Source: Pseudazoarcus sp963975885 (GTDB lineage: Bacteria > Pseudomonadota > Gammaproteobacteria > Burkholderiales > Rhodocyclaceae). Taken from it: DNA of 64,000 nt. Made by a program: the position numbers and the translations under genes. Below the pieces are notes generated by a model, which ran no database searches, was not told where the DNA came from, and saw nothing but the letters and a program-made list of their open reading frames with translations. Every line of letters starts with the position of its first letter. Within the stretch, counting starts at the first letter, position 1. Of the stretch, positions 53,723 through 62,091 are shown one piece after another. The stretch is taken from the NCBI GenBank assembly GCA_963975885.1, contig CAXBIS010000002.1, positions 62,001-126,000 of the forward strand, written 5' to 3'.

Positions 53723-56101
53723 TTATCCGCGCAGCGTCGCGCCAAAGGAAGCGTCCGCCTCGCGCACGATGGCCGAAATGGCTGACTCTACTTCCGAATC
53801 TTCAAGTGTCCGCTGAGTATCTTGCATCAACACCCTGAATGCAAGACTCTTTTTGCCTTCGTCCACGCCCTTGCCCTGATACACATCGAATAGCTCCACC
53901 CCCTGCACGATGGCCGGAGCGACTCGTCGCAAAGCGGCCAGCAGGTCGGCAGACGCAACCGCAACATCGACGATCAAGGCGATATCACGGGATACCGCCG
54001 GGAATCGCGACAGTTCGCGGTAGGACGGCACCCCGGTGGCAAGCACGGAAGGCAGATCGAGTTCGAACACGATCGGTGCCGTGCCCAGATCATAGGCCTC
54101 GACCCACTTCGGATGGAGTTCTCCGATCACGCCGATCCTCTTCCCGTCGACCGATACGCTGGCCGCACGCCCGGGGTGCAGTGCGGGATGTTCGAGCGGG
54201 CTGAACAACGCGACCTGCGGTGCGAGCAAGGCTTCCAGATCAGCCTTGAGATCGAAGAAATCGACACGGCGCGTGGCCGTACCCCACTGTTCCGGCAACG
54301 CCGGTCCGGCCGCCAGCGCGGCGACGCGCAGCGGCTGGTCGAAACCGGCGACCGGCGTATTTCCTGTCGTCGGCAGGAAGCAGCGCCCGGTCTCGAACAG
54401 GCGCACGCGGGTGAGCTGGCGATTGCGGTTCGCGATCAGGTTGTCGACCAGGCCACCGATCAGGCTGGTGCGCATCACGCCCATCTGGCTGGCGATGGGG
54501 TTGGCGAGCTTCACCGGCGTCTGGTTGTCGCCGAAATCGCGCTCCCAGGCCGAATCCACGAAGGCATAGTTGATGACTTCCTGAAAGTCTCGCCCCGCGA
54601 GCAACCGGCGCAGCGTCCACACGCTGCGCTGACCCTCATCGCGTGCGAGCATCTTCATGGCACCGAGCGGCATACGGGCCGGAATGTCGTCGTAGCCGTG
54701 CAGACGCACGATCTCCTCGATCAGATCGGCCTCGATGGCGATGTCGAAACGCCAGCTCGGCGGCACGACGGACAGGCATTCGCCGTCGCGACGCACTTCG
54801 AGATGCACGCGCTCGAGCAACTCGGCCATCGCGTTGTCGTCGATCTCCAGACCCAGCACGCGACGCGCGCGTTGCGGACGCAGGGCGACCGGCGCGCGCA
54901 CCGGCAAGTGGGTCTCGGAAACGGCTTCGACCACCGGGCCGGCGGCGCCGCCGCACAGATCGAGGATCAGGCGCGTGGCGCGTTCGATGGCACGGCGCGG
55001 CAACTCGAAATCGACGCCACGCTCGAACCGATGCGAGGCGTCCGAGCTGAAGTTGTACTGACGCGCACGCCCTGCAATGGCATTCGGCGCGAAGAACGCG
55101 CTCTCGAGAAACAGGTCGGTGGTGTCCAGCGTGATGCCGCTCTCCTCCCCACCCATGATGCCTGCCAGTGCGAGTGCGCGCGCTTCATCGGCGATCAACA
55201 GGGTATCAGCGGCGGGCTTCACGCACTGTTCATTGAGAAGCAGCAGTTCCTCTGCTTCGCGCGGCATGCGCACGTGGATGGCGCCATCGAGCTTCGCGTC
55301 ATCGAATGCATGCAGCGGCTGGCCGAGTTCGAGCATCACGTAGTTGGTGATGTCGACAAGCACGCTGATCGAACGGATGCCGCTGCGCTCCAGGCGTCGC
55401 ACCATCCATTCCGGCGTGGCGGCTCGCGCATCGACGCCGCGCACGATGCGCCCGCAGTAGCGTGGGCAGGCCTCTGGCGCGTCGAGCACGATCTCGCGCG
55501 CGTCGGCAATGCCTGCCGCGACCGGTGACGTATCGGTCAGCGACAGTGGTGCGCCGGTCAGTGCGGCGACCTCGCGCGCCACTCCAGCCAGGCTCAGGCA
55601 ATCTGCACGATTGGGCGTGAGCTTGATCGTGAACGAGTGATCGTCCAGACCCAGCGCTTCGCGCACATCCGCGCCCACCGGCGTGTCTTCGGGCAGCGCC
55701 AGCAGGCCTTCATGGGCGTCCGAGATGCCCAACTCGCGCGCCGAGCACAGCATGCCGGACGACTCGACGCCGCGCAGCTTTGCCTTCTTGATGCGCAAAT
55801 CACCCAGGTTGGCGCCGACGCGCGCGAGCGGCGCCTTCATGCCGGCGGCCGCGTTCGGGGCGCCGCACACGACCTGCAGCATCTCGCCACTACCGTCGTC
55901 GACCGTGCACACCTTGAGCTTGTCGGCATCAGGATGCGGCGCGGTGTCGACGATGCGTGCGACGACCAGGCCCTGGAAATCGGCGGCGACCGGATTGCAC
56001 TCCTCGACCTCAAGGCCGGCCATCGTCAGCAGATGACCAAGTGCCCCGGTGTCGAGCTGCGGATCGACAAACTCGCGCAGCCAGTGTTCGGAAAATTGCA
56101 T
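53723..56101 (-). CDS. pheT: Phenylalanyl-tRNA synthetase beta subunit
   Basis: A 792-residue subunit. The N-terminal tRNA-binding (EMAP-like) domain lies at about 40-148, followed by the B3/B4 editing domain, B5 and the FDX-ACB anticodon-binding domain at the C-terminus (PAVSRDIALIVDVAVASADLL). It pairs with PheS as an (alpha-beta)2 enzyme charging tRNA-Phe; the B3/B4 domain removes mischarged tyrosine. Length matches the family. It is between pheS and ihfA. Confidence 0.97.
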   Translation of the reverse strand: MQFSEHWLREFVDPQLDTGALGHLLTMAGLEVEECNPVAADFQGLVVARIVDTAPHPDADKLKVCTVDDGSGEMLQVVCGAPNAAAGMKAPLARVGANLGDLRIKKAKLRGVESSGMLCSARELGISDAHEGLLALPEDTPVGADVREALGLDDHSFTIKLTPNRADCLSLAGVAREVAALTGAPLSLTDTSPVAAGIADAREIVLDAPEACPRYCGRIVRGVDARAATPEWMVRRLERSGIRSISVLVDITNYVMLELGQPLHAFDDAKLDGAIHVRMPREAEELLLLNEQCVKPAADTLLIADEARALALAGIMGGEESGITLDTTDLFLESAFFAPNAIAGRARQYNFSSDASHRFERGVDFELPRRAIERATRLILDLCGGAAGPVVEAVSETHLPVRAPVALRPQRARRVLGLEIDDNAMAELLERVHLEVRRDGECLSVVPPSWRFDIAIEADLIEEIVRLHGYDDIPARMPLGAMKMLARDEGQRSVWTLRRLLAGRDFQEVINYAFVDSAWERDFGDNQTPVKLANPIASQMGVMRTSLIGGLVDNLIANRNRQLTRVRLFETGRCFLPTTGNTPVAGFDQPLRVAALAAGPALPEQWGTATRRVDFFDLKADLEALLAPQVALFSPLEHPALHPGRAASVSVDGKRIGVIGELHPKWVEAYDLGTAPIVFELDLPSVLATGVPSYRELSRFPAVSRDIALIVDVAVASADLLAALRRVAPAIVQGVELFDVYQGKGVDEGKKSLAFRVLMQDTQRTLEDSEVESAISAIVREADASFGATLRG

Positions 56102-56125
56102 GTCGTTAATTGATGCGCGAAAGGA

Positions 56126-57157
56126 TTAGCGGAACTGCGCAAGAAAACGTAGATCGTTCTCGAAGAACAGGCGCAGGTCATTGACGCCGTAACGCAGCAT
56201 GGTGAGTCGATCCAGTCCCATGCCGAAGGCGAAGCCGGTGTATCGCTCGGCGTCGATGCCGCCGAATCCCAGCACCTCCGGATGCACCATGCCGCAGCCG
56301 GCGATCTCGAGCCAGCGCCCTTCGAGCGCGCCACCCATGAAGGCGACGTCGATCTCGGCGCTGGGCTCGGTAAACGGAAAAAAGGACGGACGAAAACGCA
56401 CCTGCAGTTCGTCGGTCTCGAAAAAGCTGCGCAGGAAGTCGGCGATCACACCTTTCAGATCCGCGAAGCTGACGTCCTCGCCAACCCACAGCCCCTCGAC
56501 CTGGTGGAACATCGGCGAATGCGTGGCGTCCGAATCGACGCGATATACACGCCCCGGCGCGATCACGCGCAGGTCGGGCATGGCATCGGCACCGGAATAG
56601 CGCTCGACATGGGCGAGCATGGTGCGAATCTGCACCGGACTGGTGTGCGTGCGCAGCAGCACATCGTCACGCCCCTCGATGTAGAAGGTGTCGTGCATCG
56701 AGCGCGCCGGGTGGTTGTCCGGCGTATTGAGCGCGGTGAAGTTGTGCCAATCGGTCTCGATTTCGGGACCGTCGGCGACGACAAAGCCGATCGAGCCAAA
56801 CAGTTGTTCGACACGCTCGAGCGTGCGGCTGACCGGATGCAGCCCACCTACGCCGATGCCACGACCGGGAAGTGTCACATCGAGCGCCTCGGCGGCAAGC
56901 TGTCCGGCCAGGCGCTCGTCGCGCAGAGCCTCACGTCGTGTCTCGAGCGCGGCCTCGACGGCCTGCTTGGCGCGGTTGATCTGCGCGCCGGCCGTGCGTC
57001 GTTCCTCGGGCGGAAGCTTGCCCAGCGTCTTGAGCAGTCCGGTGAGCGAGCCGGTCTTGCCCAGATAGCGCGCCTTGGCCTGCTCCAGCCCGTTGGCGTC
57101 GCGAGTGGCCGAGAATTCGGCAAGGGCCTGCTCGACCAGGGTATCCAGATTTTCCAT
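56126..57157 (-). CDS. pheS: Phenylalanyl-tRNA synthetase alpha subunit
   Basis: A 343-residue class II synthetase subunit. Motif 2 is VYRVDSDATHSPMFHQVEG and motif 3 GFGGIDAERYTGFAFGMGLDRL (seen as GFAFGMGLDRL). An N-terminal coiled-coil (about 1-90) contacts tRNA-Phe. It activates phenylalanine. The ATG at 57157 matches family length; the in-frame region upstream crosses a terminator and is not coding. It follows rplT, with a terminator-like hairpin in the gap. Confidence 0.97.
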   Translation of the reverse strand: MENLDTLVEQALAEFSATRDANGLEQAKARYLGKTGSLTGLLKTLGKLPPEERRTAGAQINRAKQAVEAALETRREALRDERLAGQLAAEALDVTLPGRGIGVGGLHPVSRTLERVEQLFGSIGFVVADGPEIETDWHNFTALNTPDNHPARSMHDTFYIEGRDDVLLRTHTSPVQIRTMLAHVERYSGADAMPDLRVIAPGRVYRVDSDATHSPMFHQVEGLWVGEDVSFADLKGVIADFLRSFFETDELQVRFRPSFFPFTEPSAEIDVAFMGGALEGRWLEIAGCGMVHPEVLGFGGIDAERYTGFAFGMGLDRLTMLRYGVNDLRLFFENDLRFLAQFR

Positions 57158-57180
57158 GTGCGGATCTTCGTCGATTGCAG

Positions 57181-57213
57181 AAAAAAAAAGGAGGCCAGGC
57201 CTCCTTTTTTTAT
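57181..57213 (-). terminator. Terminator or attenuator between rplT and pheS
   Basis: A 12-bp stem (57183-57194 with 57200-57211) containing GGAGG/CCTCC, loop CCAGG, followed on the minus strand by nine T residues. It lies 12 bases after the rplT stop and 24 bases before the pheS start. It can end the ribosomal transcript, or let a fraction through to pheST as in attenuated pheST operons. No Phe-rich leader frame is visible. Confidence 0.8.
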
Positions 57214-57224
57214 GCCGCGCTGCT

Positions 57225-57584
57225 TCAGGCGGCGAGTCGGGACCGGGCCTGTTCCGCGAGCGCCGCAAACGCGGGCTTGTCGAACACGGCCAGATCGGCC
57301 AATACCTTGCGGTCCACTTCCACTTCAGCTTTCTTCAGGCCGTGCATGAAGGTGCTGTAGGTCAGACCCAGTTCGCGCGCGGCAGCGTTGATACGCGCGA
57401 TCCACAGGACACGGAACTGACGCTTGCGCTGACGACGGTCGCGGTAGGCGTACTGACCGGCCTTCATCACCGCCTGCTTGGCGATGCGGTATACGTTCTT
57501 GCGGCGGCCGCGGTAGCCCTTGGCGAGGGCAAGGACCTTCTTGTGACGGGCGCGGGCGGTTACACCACGTTTAACTCGGGGCAT
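57225..57584 (-). CDS. rplT: 50S ribosomal protein L20
   Basis: A 119-residue, strongly basic protein starting MPRVKRGVTARARHKKVLALAKG, identical in layout to L20. L20 binds 23S rRNA early in assembly and, in several bacteria, represses its own operon. It follows rpmI by 12 bases. Confidence 0.98.
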   Translation of the reverse strand: MPRVKRGVTARARHKKVLALAKGYRGRRKNVYRIAKQAVMKAGQYAYRDRRQRKRQFRVLWIARINAAARELGLTYSTFMHGLKKAEVEVDRKVLADLAVFDKPAFAALAEQARSRLAA

Positions 57585-57596
57585 GGTGTTCTCCTA

Positions 57597-57794
57597 TCAA
57601 GCGTACGGAAGCATTGCGCGAATCAGCTTGGTGTCGGCGTCATGAACTGCAGTCATGCCGCGCAGCTGGCGCTTGTTCTTGGTGGTCTTCTTGGTCAGGA
57701 TGTGACGCTTGAAGGCCTGCGACCGCTTGATCCCGCCGCTTGCGCGGATTTTGAACCGCTTGGCGGCACCGCTCTTGGTTTTCATCTTGGGCAT
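57597..57794 (-). CDS. rpmI: 50S ribosomal protein L35
   Basis: A 65-residue basic protein starting MPKMKTKSGAAKRFKIR, the canonical L35. The ATG at 57794 is chosen; a longer in-frame start has no family support. It is between infC and rplT, the conserved order. Confidence 0.97.
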   Translation of the reverse strand: MPKMKTKSGAAKRFKIRASGGIKRSQAFKRHILTKKTTKNKRQLRGMTAVHDADTKLIRAMLPYA

Positions 57795-57867
57795 TGCTGC
57801 AACTCCTGTTATTGGATGCCACCGGGTAGCCCGCAAGGACGTTTGAGACCCGGCACCACTTGTCGTC

Positions 57868-57883
57868 CGGCCGTTTCCGGCCG
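57868..57883 (-). other. Hairpin in the infC-rpmI gap
   Basis: A 6-bp CGGCCG stem with loop TTTC lies in the 134-base gap upstream of rpmI. L20 is known to bind this region of the mRNA in E. coli to repress rpmI-rplT; here the structure is only suggestive. Confidence 0.3.
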
Positions 57884-57928
57884 TCGTTTCCCGCCGCGAT
57901 TCATGTGCGATGGGAAATCCTGCCGTGA

Positions 57929-58450
57929 TCAGCTCGCTTTTCGCGGAGCGATCACCATGATCATCTGACGCCCTTCCATCTTGGGCATCTGCTCGACCAG
58001 ACCGAGCTCGTCGATATCGGAGCGGATGCGCTCAAGCTGGCGCATGCCAATCTCCTGGTGCGCCATCTCGCGACCACGAAAGCGCAACGTCACCTTGACC
58101 TTGTCACCCTCGTTAAGGAAACGCACGAGGTTGCGCAGCTTGATCTGGTAGTCGTTCTCGTCCGTACCAGGGCGGATCTTGACTTCCTTGACCTGTACCT
58201 GCTTTTGCTTCAGGCGCGCCTCGTGAGCCTTCTTCTGTTCCTGGTACTTGAACTTGCCATGATCCATGATCTTGCACACTGGCGGCTGCGCCATGGGTGC
58301 AATCTCCACCAGGTCCAGGCCGGCCTCTTCGGCCTGCTGCAGGGCGTTTTCCAGCGAAACGATACCGAGCTGTTCTCCGTCATCCGCAACGAGTCGGATT
58401 TCGGGCGCGTTGATGTCGTTGTTGACGCGCTGCTTCTTGTCTTGAGCGAT
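57929..58450 (-). CDS. infC: Translation initiation factor IF-3 with AUC start codon
   Basis: A 173-residue IF-3. From ATG 58309 only the last 126 residues would be made, without the N domain. The N domain is readable upstream in frame: KKQRVNNDINAPEIRLV, then LENALQQAEEAGLDLVEIAP. No ATG, GTG or TTG opens it. An ATC at 58450-58448 sits at the family start, with GGAG eight bases upstream. E. coli infC likewise starts at AUU, a rare codon that IF-3 itself discriminates against, giving autoregulation. The same control is inferred here. It is followed by rpmI and preceded by thrS. Confidence 0.94.
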   Translation of the reverse strand: MAQDKKQRVNNDINAPEIRLVADDGEQLGIVSLENALQQAEEAGLDLVEIAPMAQPPVCKIMDHGKFKYQEQKKAHEARLKQKQVQVKEVKIRPGTDENDYQIKLRNLVRFLNEGDKVKVTLRFRGREMAHQEIGMRQLERIRSDIDELGLVEQMPKMEGRQMIMVIAPRKAS

Positions 58451-58475
58451 GGTTCAGTTCTCCGAAAATTCAATA

Positions 58476-60392
58476 TCAGACCGTGCCGGCCTTGGCGTCG
58501 ACTTCACGCCGCCAGCTCTCGATCAGCGACTCCAGGGACATCTGGCCCAGATCCTGGCCACCTCTGGCGCGCACAGTGACCAACCCCGCCGCCTTTTCCT
58601 TCTCGCCAATGACGATCTGGTAGGGGAGCTTGTGTACGCTGTGCTCGCGGATTTTATAGTTAATTTTCTCGTTTCGCAAATCCGCTTCGACCCGAAAGCC
58701 TGCATCCACAAGGCGTCGGGCCACATCGGCGGCATATTCGGACTGTCCTTCCGAGATGTTCAGCACGACCGCATGCAACGGCGCGAGCCACATCGGCATC
58801 GCGCCGGCGTGATGCTCGATGAGGATGCCGATGAAGCGCTCCATCGAGCCCAGGATCGCGCGGTGCAGCATCACCGGATGCTTCTTGCTGTTGTCCTCGG
58901 CGACGTATTCGGCACCGAGGCGCACCGGAAGATTGAAGTCCAGTTGCAGCGTGCCACACTGCCACACCCGACCGATGCAGTCGCGCAGGGAGAACTCGAT
59001 CTTGGGTCCGTAGAAGGCGCCCTCGCCCGGTTGCAGCTCGTAGGCGAGTTGCTGCGCGTCAAGCGCCGCGGCCAGCGCGACCTCGGCCTTTTCCCACTGC
59101 TCATCGGTGCCGACGCGCTTTTCCGGGCGCGTGGACAGCTTGACCTCGACATCGGTGAAGCCGAAGTCGGCATAAACCTTCTGAAGCAGACGGATGAACT
59201 CGGCCGACTCTTCCTGCACCTGCTCTTCGGTGCAGAAGATGTGGGCGTCGTCCTGCACGAAGTTGCGCACGCGCATAATGCCGTGCAGCGACCCCGAAGG
59301 CTCGTTGCGGTGGCAGGAACCGAACTCGGCCATGCGCAGCGGCAGGTCGCGGTAGCTCTTGAGACCCTGGTTGAAAATCTCGATGTGGCACGGGCAGTTC
59401 ATCGGCTTGATCGCGTAGTCGCGCTTCTCCGACTGCGTCGTGAACATCAGGTCGGCATACATGCCCCAGTGGCCCGACTTCTCCCACAGGCTGCGATCGA
59501 CGATCTGCGGCGTCTTCACCTCGTGATAGCCGCGCGCCCCGATGGTGCGACGCAGGTACTGCTCCACCTGCTGCCACAGCGTCCAGCCCTTGGCGTGCCA
59601 GAACACCATGCCCGGCGCCTCTTCCTGCATGTGGAAGAGATCGAGCTGGCGACCGAGCTTGCGGTGGTCGCGCTTCTCCGCCTCCTCGAGCATGTGCAGG
59701 TAGGCGGCCAGATCCTCCTTGCTGCGCCAGGCGGTGCCATAGATGCGCTGGAGCATCTCGTTCTTGGAGTCACCGCGCCAGTAGGCGCCGGCCACCTTGG
59801 TCAGCTTGAAGACCTTCAGCCTGCCCGTCGACGGCACGTGCGGACCGCGGCACAGGTCGATGAAATCGTTCTGACGATACAGCGACACGTCCTCGTTCGT
59901 CGGGATCGAGGCGATGATCTCGGCCTTGTACAGCTCACCCTGCTGCTTGAAGAAATCGACCGCAGCGTCGCGCTCCCACACTTCGCGATGTACCGGGATC
60001 GCCGCCTTGGCCAGCTCGGCCATGCGCTGTTCGATCTTCTCCAGATCCTCGGGGGTGAACGCGCGCTTGTACGAGAAGTCGTAATAGAAACCGTTGTCGA
60101 TGACCGGCCCGATCGTGACCTGCGCCTCCGGGAAGAGTTGCTTGACCGCGTGCGCGAGCAGATGCGCGGTCGAATGGCGGATGATCTCGAGACCTTCCTC
60201 GCTCTTGTCCGTGATGATCGCCAGATCCGCGTCGTCCTCGATGCGGTGCGACAGGTCGACCTCGCGCCCGCCCACCTTGCCGGCGAGCGCTGCCTTGGCA
60301 AGCCCCGGCCCGATCGAGCTTGCAACCTCTTCCACCGTCACCGGGTGATCGAAGCTGCGAACGGAACCGTCGGGAAGAGTGATGTTGGGCAT
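58476..60392 (-). CDS. thrS: Threonyl-tRNA synthetase
   Basis: A 638-residue class II enzyme. An N-terminal TGS domain (MPNITLPDGSVRSFDHPVTV) is followed by the editing domain with HSTAHLLAHAVKQLFP (zinc-site-like His), the catalytic core (motif 2 SCHRNEPSGSLHGIMRVR; zinc ligand Cys in KPMNCPCH) and an anticodon-binding domain ending QIVIGEKEKAAGLVTVR. It charges tRNA-Thr and edits Ser-tRNA-Thr. The ATG at 60392 begins the TGS domain; the open frame upstream crosses a terminator. It is first in the translation block. Confidence 0.97.
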   Translation of the reverse strand: MPNITLPDGSVRSFDHPVTVEEVASSIGPGLAKAALAGKVGGREVDLSHRIEDDADLAIITDKSEEGLEIIRHSTAHLLAHAVKQLFPEAQVTIGPVIDNGFYYDFSYKRAFTPEDLEKIEQRMAELAKAAIPVHREVWERDAAVDFFKQQGELYKAEIIASIPTNEDVSLYRQNDFIDLCRGPHVPSTGRLKVFKLTKVAGAYWRGDSKNEMLQRIYGTAWRSKEDLAAYLHMLEEAEKRDHRKLGRQLDLFHMQEEAPGMVFWHAKGWTLWQQVEQYLRRTIGARGYHEVKTPQIVDRSLWEKSGHWGMYADLMFTTQSEKRDYAIKPMNCPCHIEIFNQGLKSYRDLPLRMAEFGSCHRNEPSGSLHGIMRVRNFVQDDAHIFCTEEQVQEESAEFIRLLQKVYADFGFTDVEVKLSTRPEKRVGTDEQWEKAEVALAAALDAQQLAYELQPGEGAFYGPKIEFSLRDCIGRVWQCGTLQLDFNLPVRLGAEYVAEDNSKKHPVMLHRAILGSMERFIGILIEHHAGAMPMWLAPLHAVVLNISEGQSEYAADVARRLVDAGFRVEADLRNEKINYKIREHSVHKLPYQIVIGEKEKAAGLVTVRARGGQDLGQMSLESLIESWRREVDAKAGTV

Positions 60393-60438
60393 CGCTGTCT
60401 GACCTCTCGCGGGTTGATTCGACTGGAAAACGCGGACG

Positions 60439-60466
60439 AAAAAAAAGTGCGGCCGCGCCGCACTTT
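60439..60466 (-). terminator. Intrinsic terminator between tRNA-Val and thrS
   Basis: A 10-bp stem (AAAGTGCGGC and complement) with loop CGC. On the minus strand it is followed by eight T residues. It lies 85 bases past tRNA-Val and 46 bases upstream of the thrS start. It terminates the tRNA transcript and could also act as a thrS leader attenuator. Confidence 0.8.
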
Positions 60467-60551
60467 CTTTAACGGAACCCTGCTGCGCCCGACCTAAACA
60501 TTGACCTGGAAGGTAGTGGTAGTTCGGGACATCGACATGGCTCCGGGGTAT

Positions 60552-60628
60552 TGGTAGGCGCGATTGGATTCGAACCAACGACCCCCACCATGTCAAGGTG
60601 GTGCTCTAACCAACTGAGCTACGCGCCT
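60552..60628 (-). tRNA. tRNA-Val (anticodon GAC)
   Basis: A 77-base cloverleaf on the minus strand: acceptor AGGCGCG/CGCGCCT, anticodon stem CCACC/GGTGG with loop TTGACAT (anticodon GAC), T arm GTTGG with TTCGAAT, discriminator A and encoded CCA. Apart from the acceptor, the body resembles E. coli tRNA-Val GAC. Confidence 0.94.
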
Positions 60629-60666
60629 GCTAAGAGCGGCGAATTATAGCGGCCCAATTCAGGTTG

Positions 60667-61464
60667 TCAAAGTTTTTCGCTCGACCACGCATCCAGAAAG
60701 GCGCTCCAGTGGGGCGCATCCAGCGCTCCCAGCTGCTCGCGCACGAAGGCGAGTTCTGCAGCGTGGTCCTCGGCACTGCGTTCGCCCCGCATGCGTTGAA
60801 AGCCGAGCAACACCAGGTAGGTGTTGACCACATCCGTCTCGCAGTAGTCGCGGATGTCCGCCTGCCGCCCGTCCTGCCAGGCCTGCCACACGGCCGAACC
60901 GTCCATGCCGAGCTTGCCCGGACAGCCCATCAGCTTGGCCAGTTCGTCCAGGCGCACGTTCGCACGTGGCTGGTACAGCGCGAGCAGATCCATCAGGTCG
61001 AGATGGCGTGAATGGTAGCGGCTGATGTAGCTGTTCCACTTGAACTCGCGCGAGTCGTGATAATCGCCCTCGCCTTGGTCCCAGTAGCGTGGCGCCGACA
61101 CACCGTGGATCAGGCCACGGTAGTGCAACACCGGCATGTCGAAGCCGTTGCCGTTCCACGACACGATCTGCGGCGTATACCGCTCGATACCGTCGAAGAA
61201 GCGCTGGATGATCTCGCCCTCGCCGCAATCGGGCTCGGCCAGCGAGAACACACGAAAGTTTTGCGCGTCACGCAGCACGCAGGAAATCGCGACCACGCGC
61301 TGCAGATGCAGCGGCAGGAAGTCGTTACCGGTCACGGCGCGTCGTTGCTGGAAGGCGAGTTCGGCGACCTCGGCATCGTCGAGATCGGCCGACAACTCGT
61401 TGAGCGAACGAATGCCGGCGACGTCGGGAATGGTCTCGATGTCGAAGACGAGAACCGGCGTCAC
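60667..61464 (-). CDS. PolB-like 3'-5' exonuclease
   Basis: A 265-residue protein of the predicted PolB-type 3'-5' exonuclease family. DEDD motifs are visible: VFDIETIPD (ExoI), VSWNGNGFDMPVL (ExoII) and YCETDVVNTYLV (ExoIII). It would digest DNA or RNA from the 3' end. Polymerase domains are absent. The GTG at 61464 overlaps the ydbL stop (GTGA) and has GGAAG upstream; the in-frame part before it shadows ydbL. It is last in the ydbH-ynbE-ydbL direction. Confidence 0.86.
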   Translation of the reverse strand: MTPVLVFDIETIPDVAGIRSLNELSADLDDAEVAELAFQQRRAVTGNDFLPLHLQRVVAISCVLRDAQNFRVFSLAEPDCGEGEIIQRFFDGIERYTPQIVSWNGNGFDMPVLHYRGLIHGVSAPRYWDQGEGDYHDSREFKWNSYISRYHSRHLDLMDLLALYQPRANVRLDELAKLMGCPGKLGMDGSAVWQAWQDGRQADIRDYCETDVVNTYLVLLGFQRMRGERSAEDHAAELAFVREQLGALDAPHWSAFLDAWSSEKL

Positions 61465-61883
61465 TTGCTCTTCCAGCCGCCCTGCGTCTCGACCCACCAG
61501 CCGGCCTTCGCACGATCGATGAAACGCTGCGCGAAGGTCGAGCGGATGTCCGACTCCCATTCGGGATGCCCGTTGGCGCGCGCGATTTCGCGATACAACG
61601 CGGCGCGATCATCATTTTCGGCGGCGATCAGCGTATTGGCCCGTCCGCGCTGGGGCAATGGCACGGCCGAGGCATCGCGCAGCTTGACCGTGCCGTCACG
61701 TGCAAAGCCCACCGCGCCGGAATCGTACAGCGGTACCAGCTCCGAATGACGCTGCTGCATGGACTTCTTGAGTGCCCCGATCGCCGGGGTGTCGACATCG
61801 AGGTTGCCCTGCGCCGATACGACGCTTACAAGACCCAGCAACAGGACCGCGAACAGAACGTGGAAGAAGCGGGACGGAATCAT
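61461..61883 (-). CDS. YdbL-family periplasmic protein (DUF1318)
   Basis: A 140-residue secreted protein. Signal peptide FFHVLFAVLLLGLVSVVSA is followed by a DUF1318 domain: GALKKSMQQRHSELVPLYDSGAVG, then NDDRAALYREIARANG. YdbL is encoded with the YdbH-YnbE envelope lipid-transport proteins in E. coli, where it modulates them. Its start overlaps the ynbE end by four bases. Confidence 0.88.
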   Translation of the reverse strand: MIPSRFFHVLFAVLLLGLVSVVSAQGNLDVDTPAIGALKKSMQQRHSELVPLYDSGAVGFARDGTVKLRDASAVPLPQRGRANTLIAAENDDRAALYREIARANGHPEWESDIRSTFAQRFIDRAKAGWWVETQGGWKSK

Positions 61884-62071
61884 TGCGTACCTCCTTGCGC
61901 AGGCGCCGGGGCGGGCTTGGCGGCGCGTTCGCGCTCCTGCCAGACCTCGTCGATGATGCGGTCGGCGGCTTTTTCGGCAGCAGCCGCAGGGAAATAGATG
62001 TTGATCGTGACGCAGCCACTGGCGACGACGGCGAGCGCCGCAGTCAGGGCCACCCGGTGGATTGTGCTCAT
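61880..62071 (-). CDS. YnbE-family outer-membrane lipoprotein
   Basis: A 63-residue lipoprotein with lipobox VVASGC (Cys about 20) and the family core VTINIYFPAAAAEKAADRII. In E. coli YnbE sits in the outer membrane and anchors the YdbH bridge. The Pro/Ala tail is variable. It lies 20 bases after ydbH and overlaps ydbL. Confidence 0.88.
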   Translation of the reverse strand: MSTIHRVALTAALAVVASGCVTINIYFPAAAAEKAADRIIDEVWQERERAAKPAPAPAQGGTQ

Positions 62072-62091
62072 TTTCGCTCCTCGTCGCTGTT

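Noticed and set aside
58449..60497. A 682-codon plus-strand frame opposite thrS
   Set aside because: thrS motifs are complete on the minus strand; this frame crosses a terminator and has no family similarity.
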